Assembly (NCBI RefSeq): GCF_963662255.1
Contig: NC_085049.1
Location: forward strand, 20,492,142 to 20,556,141
Length of the DNA: 64,000 bases
Source of the DNA: Cinclus cinclus
Taxonomy: Eukaryota; Chordata; Aves; Passeriformes; Cinclidae
Reading direction: 5' to 3'
Position numbers and translations under genes: made by a program. Shown in pieces: positions 35,201 to 43,500 of this stretch (positions within the stretch are counted from its first letter, which is position 1; the number at the start of each line of letters is the position of its first letter). The notes under the pieces were generated by a model. That model made no database searches and was not told the DNA's origin. It saw nothing but the letters and a program-made list of their open reading frames with translations.

Positions 35201-37507
35201 ACCATGTAATGGCTTTGATGGATACGTAGACAGTGAGCTTGTGTGTGTCCTCAGCAGGTAACACCAGCAAGCTGAGGGCTGTGGTAATAGGGAAGGGGTC
35301 ACAGCCTGAGAGACCTGGATAGGCTGGAGAGGCTGTGCTATCACCAAGTTCAGCAAGGCCAAGGTTCTACAGCTGGGCCAGGGCAATTGCAAGCACAAAT
35401 CCAGGCTGGGGATGAGCAGATGGAGCAACCCTGAGGGGGAACTTGGGGTTGTTGGTGGCTGACAGCTGGACAGGCCCCATCCCAGAGACTCCCCTGTGCT
35501 AGGCTGAGACCCCAGCATGGACAGCTGGGTAGGGGGGATTCTGCTCCTCTGCCCTGCTCAGGTGAGACCCCACGTGCAGAGCTGCACATCAGAAGGACAT
35601 GGAGCTGCTGGAAGTGGGTCCAGAGGTGGGCAGTACATACTATCAGGGGCTGGAGTACCTCTGCTTTGGAAACAGGCTGTGAGAACTGGGGGTGTTCAGC
35701 CTGGATAAAAGGCTCTAGGGAGATCTTAACAGCAGCTGTGGCTGCCCCATCCCTGCCAGGGTGGATGGGGCTTAGAGCAACCTGGGATAGTGGAAGGTGT
35801 CCCTGCCCATGGCAGGATGGGTGGCACTGGATGACCTTTATCATCTCTTCCAACCCAGACTATCCTGGGATTCTGAATACAAGCTTGCTGTTTTAGGATG
35901 GTGCATAAAAGTATAAAAACTTCCTGGATGCTCATGTGTGTTTCTGATGTCTCTTACACTTCTCTAGATGCTGATCGGGTGGACAGCACAACACTGTTGG
36001 GTAAGTAAAGATTTTCACAGAAAGTTCCATAATCCTACCAACAGTAGAAAAATACCCCTCTTATTTCCAAAGTAATTAAATAATTAGTGTCCAGAGCTCT
36101 GATTTAGCTATTTTTTTACTCTCTGGTTTTCTTTCTGCCTAGCAGCAGGTAACTGATGGCCTTTTCAGGTCTATTGAATTACAAATGATAGTATTATCTC
36201 AGAGTACTCTGGTGAATGTTAGTAACTTTTCATATATGCTTTCTGGAGCTTTTTACATGCCAACATCAATAAGATATTTGGCTTAGATTTCCAAATGCAG
36301 GTTTCTGTTCCAAAAGCCTTCCTTAAAGGGGTCAGAAAGAGTGAATCTCAAGGGTGTAGGACTGAAGATGATTTTTTTAGTTGAACTGTTCAGGTTGCTT
36401 TGTTATATTTCTGTGAATAACCCAAGTAATAATACATTCTAATTGATGGAAAAAAATACAGCAAATGAGCTTTAAAAGATTTCACTCCTGAGAGGTCTGT
36501 GCTGCTGCAGCCAACATCAGAATTGTACAGAAATACCATCTCATAATGCATGTAAGGGTCTTTGGCAGTGCAGGAGGTAAAACCCCTGCTCTTTCCCAGT
36601 TAAAAAAAAAAGTACACAAGCTCCAAGACACTTGTGTGCAGGTGTAAAGTCTGAGATTAGTTTTGTAATTCCAATGGGATTTTAAACTTACCTTTCTCTC
36701 AACTGAGCTCATAAATCCCATTTTCAATAAAGCATAGTTGGGTGGAAGAATGTGGTAGAGTTGGTGGAAGACTGAGTACAACTAATTCCAGTCCTTCTTA
36801 ACATCCCCCTTAACAGTCTTTACTAACTTGTTAGCACCATCTTTAGGCAGTTTTAGCACCTGTTTACTTGTAGTTCAGAATACAGACCCAAGTAAAAAAA
36901 TCCAAGAGGATTACTGTGTGTAATACCCCACAAAAGCAAAGTGAATGATCTGGTTTTGAAGAAATTTTTATTCCATTCATGTTACTCTCTATTTATACTG
37001 TTTATATACTTCTAACAGCAGCTGACACCAAGGATTTTTGTTGCAGACTTCAGGAATGGTTCAGTTTGGGACCACTGGAGTACTCTATTTCAACCCTCCA
37101 GCTCAAGCTGGGGTGTCTAAGTAAGGGAGCCAGATGCACATGTGAGCTCCACAGGTGTTAAATAAGCTTGGGCTGCTAAAAGGCAGCAGAATCCTGAGCT
37201 GAGTCCCTGTTGTTTGTGTCAGTGTTGGGGGAGAGCTTGAGCCCAGACTTTTAGCAGGGTTAATGTTACATGTAATTCAGAATCCAAATATGAGAACCTC
37301 AGGGGACCAGGATTGTGTTTATCTTGCTAGCTGGTGCTTATAAAAGAAGTACACCAAGCACCTGAATGTAGTAATATTAATGTGCTTTTCTTCCCCTCTC
37401 TCACTCCAGGAACTTCATGTGTGGACTGTGCCAAAAGGAAGTTAGGAGAAAGCAGCACTGATTCTCCTAAGAGGGCCAAGCAGTCAGATGATATACCCAC
37501 TCTTTAA
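29169..37507 (+). CDS. FAM118A: FAM118A, SIR2-like protein (complete, 7 coding exons)
   Basis: Joining 29169-29215, 30427-30679, 31656-31877, 32492-32620, 33412-33697, 35968-36000 and 37410-37507 gives an open frame of 355 residues plus stop, close to the 357 I recall for the human protein. All introns are GT-AG and every junction keeps frame. The fold is SIR2-like: the nucleotide loop GTGVSAAVAPG starts at residue 35, TTNYDN is at 146-151 (like the TQNID of sirtuins), HIHG at 189-192 carries the likely catalytic histidine, and FLGCGE is at 231-236. No zinc-binding four-cysteine module of classical sirtuins is apparent, as expected for this family. The C-terminus has two basic clusters (332-334 and 344-347), like a bipartite nuclear signal. 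FAM118 proteins have been described as non-canonical, filament-forming, NAD-processing sirtuins related to bacterial anti-phage SIR2 proteins; that is literature knowledge, not seen here. FAM118B is the only close alternative; synteny with SMC1B favours FAM118A. Confidence 0.95.
30427..30679 (+). CDS. FAM118A: FAM118A coding exon 2
   Basis: Encodes residues 16-100. It holds the NAD-binding glycine loop (LLLVIGTGVSAAVAPG) and the helical region ending LIRKMSP. It starts with one base finishing the AG|A arginine codon and ends in phase 0 at 'gtgagt'. The frame happens to stay open upstream into the intron, which is not coding. Confidence 0.95.
31656..31877 (+). CDS. FAM118A: FAM118A coding exon 3
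   Basis: Encodes residues 101-174, from RTGDTKPNF to LDLKDKDK, including the TTNYDN motif. It is 222 bases with both ends in phase 0, so skipping it would keep frame. Confidence 0.95.
32492..32620 (+). CDS. FAM118A: FAM118A coding exon 4 (catalytic His)
   Basis: Encodes residues 175-217, from VLQWARGH through VLHIHGLYTDP to DPEVM. It is 129 bases, phase 0 at both ends. The donor 'ATG|gtttgt' is weak compared with the usual gtaagt or gtgagt at the other junctions. Confidence 0.95.
33123..33178 (-). mobile_element. Short CR1 fragment in FAM118A intron
   Basis: 'ccatggaatggtttgggttg' followed by 'gaaggggccttaaagatcat' is the reversed extreme 3' part of a CR1 element, only some 55 bases long. 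Confidence 0.7.
33412..33697 (+). CDS. FAM118A: FAM118A coding exon 5
   Basis: Encodes residues 218-312 plus one base of codon 313. It contains the second nucleotide-contacting segment FLFLGCGETLRD and the late SIR2-fold segment KVVSYGDCF. The acceptor is 'gttccttctcag' and the donor is 'CCAG|gtaatg'. Confidence 0.95.
34900..35882 (+). mobile_element. Degenerate CR1 LINE in FAM118A intron 5
   Basis: Plus-orientation CR1 copy. The 5' part translates to VPTDWKRGNITPTFKKG-like sequence (about 35010-35070), typical of the CR1 reverse transcriptase region. The 3' part is the CR1 tail ('tgttcagcctggataaaagg', 'gtgtccctgcccatggcagg', 'tggatgacctttatcatctc'). Frames are broken by stops and shifts. 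The left edge is uncertain and could reach about 34700. Confidence 0.85.
35968..36000 (+). CDS. FAM118A: FAM118A coding exon 6 (micro-exon)
   Basis: A 33-base exon encoding DADRVDSTTLLG, with the first and last codons split. The acceptor is 'cttctctag' and the donor is a perfect 'gtaagt'. It is supported by agreement with the remembered human protein in this stretch and by frame continuity. Confidence 0.9.
37410..37507 (+). CDS. FAM118A: FAM118A last coding exon
   Basis: Encodes the C-terminal 31 residues from TSCVDCAKRKLG to DDIPTL, with TAA at 37505-37507. It carries two basic clusters, KRK and PKRAK, nine to ten residues apart. Confidence 0.93.
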
Positions 37508-37595
37508 TGAAAAAGAGCAGAAGCTTTTTAACAGTAGGTGTTTTACATCTGCTGCATGGAAAGTTTTGAGCTGGTATTTCCATGATTTTAAGTGT

Positions 37596-37601
37596 AATAA
37601 A
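37596..37601 (+). terminator. FAM118A: FAM118A poly(A) signal
   Basis: AATAAA 89 bases beyond the stop codon, followed by a TG/T-containing stretch. It predicts a very short 3' UTR ending near 37620. Confidence 0.8.
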
Positions 37602-37643
37602 CTTGTACATACTAGCTTTCTCTTTTCTAAAGCCATAAATGTG

Positions 37644-38129
37644 TCATGTGGGTAAAGCTTGAGGGTCAAGTGAATCACTCCTCTGGCACTGCCAGACTAC
37701 TGGGGCAGGACCTGCAGGGTCAGACAGAAGCAGATGCAACTTCTCTTTGCATTTAGGCAAAGCCACTTGGACAAACTCTTCCCCAGCTGAAGCCACACAG
37801 CATTTGAATCTGTCAAAAGTGTCTCTTGGCACAACTGCCTTTGAAATAGAGAGGTTTCCATCAATTGAACTGCAGGTGGGTTTCTGGATTATTAGGGGTC
37901 TTGCAGGCTTTAGTCTCTGAGCCCCAAGTCCTGCAGAACAGTGCTGTTCCACAGTTATGGAACCCACAGCACGATGACGCACCTGCTTTCCACTTTTGAC
38001 ACGAGGATTTGTTTTTTCCTTTGTCTGGTAAGGCACGAGATTACCTGGGGAAGAAAGGCTGGAAGAGTGCTGCATCTTGCAGGGACAGACTACAGGGCAG
38101 GCACTCCCTGACCTCCCTGGAGTGGGCAC
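37644..38129 (-). CDS. Candidate minus-strand coding segment, unknown gene
   Basis: A 161-codon open frame with no ATG at its left-open end; the first internal methionine is in KMQHSSSLS. A possible acceptor 'aacatttccatag' precedes it at about 38130. The peptide has coding-like composition, for example the stretches GNLVPYQTKEKTNP and FDRFKCCVASAGEEF, and ends DPQALPT with a stop at 37646-37644. The stop is only about 140 bases from the FAM118A stop on the other strand. An ATTAAA lies at 37508-37503. I recognise no domain. Confidence 0.35.
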   Translation of the reverse strand: MPTPGRSGSACPVVCPCKMQHSSSLSSPGNLVPYQTKEKTNPRVKSGKQVRHRAVGSITVEQHCSAGLGAQRLKPARPLIIQKPTCSSIDGNLSISKAVVPRDTFDRFKCCVASAGEEFVQVALPKCKEKLHLLLSDPAGPAPVVWQCQRSDSLDPQALPT

Positions 38130-38417
38130 CTATGGAAATGTTTTAACTACTGCTACATCACAGACTGCTGGCTGCTGCCTTGGACAGCAGGTAACAGTCC
38201 TACAGGGGAATAAAACCTAGTCAGTATCAAAGGCTCCATCTGCAGGTAATTCCTAGTGTGTAAATTTGTATTTGGTTGAACTGCCCCAAGGGTGAAGGTG
38301 AGGCCCAGCAGTACCTGGTACTTCCCCCACCTCCATCATATTGGCAGCAAGACGGAATTCCCACTGCAGCTGCCAGCACTGGTACACAGCTGTAGTCTTC
38401 GTCAGCTGGCTCTCACC

Positions 38418-38772
38418 TCAGTGCCTGCAGGAGAGCATGTCCAGGGCTGTTCTTTGTGCTGAAGCCAGCACAGGTACCTGGCAGGGCTGAAGGATTGCTC
38501 CTGTCAGGTTTCCCTGTGGCTGTGTCCTAAGGATTTCTGTTACGCCGTCTGAGAGCAGGTCACGTTGCACTGGGGTTTTACAGGCAGGGCAGGGGCTGGG
38601 TGTGGGAGGTGACCTTTTTCTCTGAACTGTGGTTCGGCAGGTCTTCTTCACTCCTTTGAAAAACAACCACCTCCTGCAGTTCCCTGGGACGAAAAGCTTG
38701 AGTGAGAGGCACTGTTAGGATGTTGCTGTGTTCCTGCAGGCCTTCAGGCAGCCCATAGCCCCCCTGTTCCTC
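38418..38772 (-). pseudogene. Two overlapping minus-strand frames, possibly one broken gene
   Basis: From 38772 to a stop at 38578 one frame reads as coding-like sequence (LTQAFRPRELQEVVVFQRSE is typical). A second frame, 38666-38418, overlaps it and continues with PSPCPACKTPVQRDLL and GNLTGAILQPCQVPV. A frame change between 38600 and 38580 would link them. This is what a decaying gene, or an exon with an internal donor, would look like. No family is recognised. Confidence 0.25.
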
Positions 38773-38850
38773 TTAAGAGGGTCTGTTTATACCAAGATCA
38801 CTTCTGAACTGTCTTTTAGCACCACATAGAGCATTTTACGTTGAGATTAC

Positions 38851-39023
38851 CCTCCAACATAAGCTTCTGCAGTCAGCATAAACGGGCTGCTTTGGAAAGT
38901 GATGAGTCAGGCTCTTGTGGATCCTGGTGATCAGCTCAGAACACTTCACCTGTTGCTTCAAGCTGAAGCAAAACCCATCACTTGCACTGAAGTATTTATT
39001 ACTCTGGTTACTACCACTAAACC
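38851..39023 (-). CDS. Candidate minus-strand exon, unknown gene
   Basis: The minus strand is open from a possible acceptor ('ggatgacttcag') to a possible donor (TGGAGG|gtaatc). The peptide includes NKYFSASDGFCFSLKQQ and KCSELITRIHKSLTHHF, which look like real coding sequence. Without the donor the frame ends at 38836. The acceptor's pyrimidine tract is poor. I recognise no family. Confidence 0.3.
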
Positions 39024-39288
39024 CTGAAGTCATCCAACTCCTTATCACGTGCTTGAATCAGGTGACAATAGGAAATCCCATCCCTCCCCTTGCTAAGGAT
39101 CAGCTTACACCCACCCAGCATTAGTGATTGTTCCCTTATAGATACTGTTTGTTGAGCAGCCTCCCTGTCTCAAGGGCCATCTATTGTATCCTCAAAAGCA
39201 GAAGAATGAGGGGTTATTTTATCTCCTAATACCTCTGTTACTGGTTTCTGAATTAAGGCACTGATGCTGACTCATGCCTCAGAGTAAA

Positions 39289-39294
39289 TTTATT
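39289..39294 (-). terminator. Alternative distal poly(A) signal (minus)
   Basis: AATAAA on the minus strand about 1.15 kb past the SMC1B stop. It could serve a long 3' UTR form; the nearer signal at 39716 is preferred. Confidence 0.3.
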
Positions 39295-39715
39295 CAATGA
39301 AGTGTAGCAATAACACAAGTATTTGATGAACATTTGTATTCCTGTGAAACACGTTACACTCCTGCTCAGACAATCTTCCTCCCTGAGGCAGGATCCCCAA
39401 AGGCCCAGCACAAGCCAGGGCTCACAGCACATGACAAAGCAGGTATGTGTAAGCAACCCACAGGACAAAAAGGAACCTGCTCTGTGAACACAAGATGTAA
39501 TTATTATGAACAACCACAAACGAAGTGAAGCTCTTCAGCATACAGAGGTAGAACATAAGCCAGATAAAATAATTCCAGCTTTCAGTTTTCTTTACCCAAC
39601 TTCATTAACTTTAGATGGAATGTTCATTAATTTCATCTGCTTAGATGAAGAACAGCCAGCAAAGTAACTTCAGTGTACTGGGACAGCTGCATAATAACAT
39701 TACTTTGTTTTAGAT

Positions 39716-39721
39716 TTTATT
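39716..39721 (-). terminator. SMC1B: Candidate SMC1B poly(A) signal
   Basis: Minus-strand AATAAA about 720 bases beyond the SMC1B stop codon, just after the (TA)n array as the transcript would run. It is the first canonical signal I found downstream of the stop. Confidence 0.45.
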
Positions 39722-39727
39722 TTTTTA

Positions 39728-39731
<4 letters not shown>

Positions 39732-39779
<48 letters not shown>
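39732..39779 (+). repeat. (TA)n microsatellite
   Basis: About 24 uninterrupted TA units, self-complementary and cruciform-prone. It lies within the presumed SMC1B 3' UTR. Confidence 0.95.
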
Positions 39780-39781
<2 letters not shown>

Positions 39782-40439
39782 GTCATTTGCCTTTATAGCA
39801 CCTGACTCATTCTTTCCACTTCTGGATGAGGTGAAATAGCTCAGAGGTAAAATTTTTCAAGGTTACATCAACAGCTCTAGAGCTGCATTGCAAGTCTTTG
39901 TACAGTTAACTAATACTTGTATAAGGTTGCAGCAGAAGACTGAAGTCTTTCTGGCTGTCACAGAAGTCACCCAAGATAATGAACACATTCCAGAACCTTA
40001 CTCTTTTAGAAAAAAGGAAATAATCCTATCTGAAGGCAAATAGATGCAGCTGCAACACAAAAGGTCCTGACTGGAGCAGTGAGCACCTGAATAGCATGCT
40101 AGCACTATGGACTTTTCCAAGAAAAGCAAGATGCTTGTTCTTTGGGATTCTGTACTTACGGAAATGAACCTGCAGCCCTTCTTCTTACAGCCAAAATATT
40201 AGGAATGAAAGCTCTGGGTACCAGGTGCGTACACCTCAGAAATAGCCTTGGTAATAGCCTCTGTAACAAAACTGCATCAAGGAATCGCAGTTGATTCCCT
40301 TAATGTTTTGCAAAACTGCTTCGCTTGAAAAGTGAACATTTCCCTGTCAACCTCCAAGAGCCACATTCAAACTCAGGTTTGTAACAGTCAGCTGTGAACC
40401 CAGTTCCTGCTGTCACCTGGCCCTGACACCATCCATGCA

Positions 40440-40550
40440 CTATTCGAAGAGAGAACCACGGCTGGGCTTCTCTGCTGTGTCCTGCTCCTCCTCCTCTGGG
40501 TACTCAGTAAGATCCAGGGTCAGGACTTGGCTGAACATAATATCATCGTA
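40440..40550 (-). CDS. SMC1B: SMC1B last coding exon
   Basis: Encodes [20 protein letters not shown] and a short acidic-to-polar tail ending RGSLFE, then TAG. It starts in phase 0 after 'ttcttctcag'. The tail beyond LDLTEYP is variable in this family. Confidence 0.95.
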   Translation of the reverse strand, partial: YDDIMFSQVLTLDLTEYPEEEEQDTAEKPSRGSLFE

Positions 40551-43500
40551 CTGAGAAGAAAGAGGATCACACCATGTAACACACTTGTGGTACTTGAAAT
40601 AAACATTTCATAACTATTAGATGCAATCATGAGCTTGAATTCCCCAAAGGATGTTCCCTGGAGCCAGTGCCTGCACAGCAGGACACAGCCAGCCACCAAC
40701 TACATATACATGATTCACTGGAGCAACGCTCCACGTGCAACCCACTACTTCAACAACCCCATGTACATTATTTAACCATAACTAATTGTTACCTCAGGAC
40801 ACACTCCCATCAATGCATCTGCCTTGCAATAAAACTCTTCCTTCAGGGAAATAACTATCATTTGTAACTGTTCATGTGCCTGTTCTCTAATGAAACTCGA
40901 GACCTTTGGAAAGAAATCAAGTATTTCAGTTAGTTCTGGCAACCTGAAACAATGCTGTGATTAGGGAATGGTGAGGAAAGAACTGAACTGTGCTAGCTGC
41001 AGAATTCCATCACTAAATAAGATTGTTAAAATGAGAAATAAATCTGTTTTAAAAGCCAGGTATTTTGCACAGTTTTAAGACAACCCCTCAGAAGTGCTGT
41101 TTTTTGAAAACATTTAAGGAAATAATGGTTCATTCCAATGAATAAAGCTACAAAAGGACACCAGTGCCAGTGAACAGCAATTTTACTTTACATAACTAGA
41201 GAGGAAGGTAGAAATTCCTAAGTAAGTTTTTCAAAAAATGTGTAAGGTTTGCTACTGGCTGTGTAATAACTCAAATTAGTTCACTGCAGACAGCATCAAG
41301 TTTCTCAATAATAATGCAACTCAAAGGTACAAAACTTAAGTTATTAACTAGTGAGTATTGCAATGTCCCCCAATATAAATTAAATGCTGCATAAAGAACC
41401 AGTACATTTTTAATGAGCCTTCTGCCTGCCCAGTTCTATCTACATGACATGGAAATTTATTTTTTAACAGAAGACCTATTAGTAAGTTACAGAAATAACT
41501 GTTGTTGGTAAGTTACAACTATTATCATTTGTTCTAATAATTTCATAGTATAGTTCCAATTAGTGAGAGATCTACTTTAATACATCATCAATCAGAGAAA
41601 GGAAAGAGACAGATTAATTTCTTAGGATAAAGAAAATGGATACCAGTGAGTACCAGCAACAATCTTCCACTGATCACTTTTGCTCACTTGCAGCAATTAA
41701 TTTTAGCTCTGTTTGAGCTGAGAAATCAATGGCGCATAGAGGCAAAATCACCTCTGTTTCCATTATTTTGTCAAGAAAGGTGCTCAGCACATCCTTAGGC
41801 ATGAAGGTGACCTCTCCCAAGCAGAATGAGCCTCCTCAGAGAGGCAAAGTGCCTAGTACACTCTACCATCAGCTCTTTTAATCCTTCATAGGTAGCCTGT
41901 ATGGAAAGCTGGCAACATCCCAGAAATGCTCGTCTTCATTCAATGTGTGATGTGTAATCTTGTTTTTGATCATATCACTGAGCACCAAACCCTAAAGCTT
42001 CCTTAGGGATATTCATTATAGCCCCACTACATCCCATCTAATGCTGCTGAAACACACTGCACCAAGTTAAAACAACCTCAGGGCCTGGCTAATCCTTGTG
42101 GACTTGCATCCCAAGGATTATTTAGGGAATTCAGGTTCAGGAACCTCTCACAGTGAGCCAGTAATCCCCAAGAAGAAACTCAATTCTATCTGGCAGGCAC
42201 AAGCAGTAGAGCTTCCCAGCTATCTATTCCAGAGGTACCCTCCCAGCAAGCTCTGGGCTACTTGGCAAAACACAGTTAATGCCATCAGGGGAAAAACCAA
42301 AATGTTTGGTGTTGAAACAACTGCTTCTGTTTATTAGGTTCTACTGAGACTGACATTATCAGTAATGTTAGTAGAAATACTGTTCTGAAAAAAAATCCTT
42401 CCGCAGAAGAAAATCCAGGCATATGTGGAGAGCTTGAGGATTCCTCCCTACAAACAATCCCCCTGTTCTGAGCCTCCTCTTGCCAGGGGCTACCATGCAC
42501 AGATTCAATCTCTGCTGTGCTCCAGCCTCAGTTCTTGTTACATTGAACAGTTATGGGCAAAAAGGGACAGATAAATTGAGGGTGGGAAGGTGTTTTAGAA
42601 AAAGTCATGTGAGTAAAATGACTGAAGCAACAGCTTAATTGGTGCTAATGCAGTTACCAAATCGATTATATTAAACACTCCAGTGACAGAACGACTTGTT
42701 TTCCACATGCAGACACACTTCTTGGAGCCAAAGGAACTCCAAGGCCTTACCAATTCCAAGCAGCACAGTTCCCAGGCGCCCTCCAGGTCAGACTGTGCCA
42801 CATGGGGTTACATAATACACCTGCACATGCCTTCACACTCCTCACCACCTCCTCTCACCCTCACAGTTTAGAGACCAATCAAACACAGCTGAATTAAGGC
42901 ATTTAATTTTTTTCCCCAAATCTCACTCATTACTTCAGCCCTAATCCAATCTAATCTAAAACAGGTTCAGTCAGGCTAATCAATCTCTGCATCCAAACAC
43001 CCTGAAGTGGAAGTAACCACCCTTCTGCAAAAGGTACCAGATATTGTCAGTAAAATGCAACTTACTTTATCAATGTTTGTGTTGTCCAGTGCTGCATCTA
43101 TCTCATCCAAAATGAGAAAAGGAGCTGGACGAAAGCTGTAGAAGACACGACAGTATTTTGCATTGAGATACTTAAATGTCAGTCAACATTGTAATTACTT
43201 ACTTACTCCATAAATAAAGTTGATAGCATTTTGCAATATTAGTCTTGTATTTATTGTAATTGAATAATTTGGTATAATTTAACATTTAATATTAAATAAT
43301 ATACAAGAAATTAATTAACAGTTAATATTTTAATTAATATGAAATTCTACATTGAATATATAAAATAATGACAGATGAAGAAAAAGGATTTCAGCAATGC
43401 TTGATTTAGCAGTATGTTTTTTAACACGTAGGTAAGTGTAACACTGTCTCTTTCTATCACCTACTTGGCCAGATACTTGGAAAATACCCTAATACCTTTT

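Larger units (their letters stand above)
37602..40439. other. FAM118A-SMC1B intergenic interval
   Basis: The two genes end tail to tail with about 2.9 kb between their stop codons. The interval holds coding-like minus-strand segments (37644-38129, 38418-38772, 38851-39023), two candidate SMC1B poly(A) signals and a (TA)n array. Confidence 0.7.

Noticed and set aside
35350..35853. 167-codon minus-strand frame
   Set aside because: It is antisense to the CR1 3' region, where long chance frames are common.
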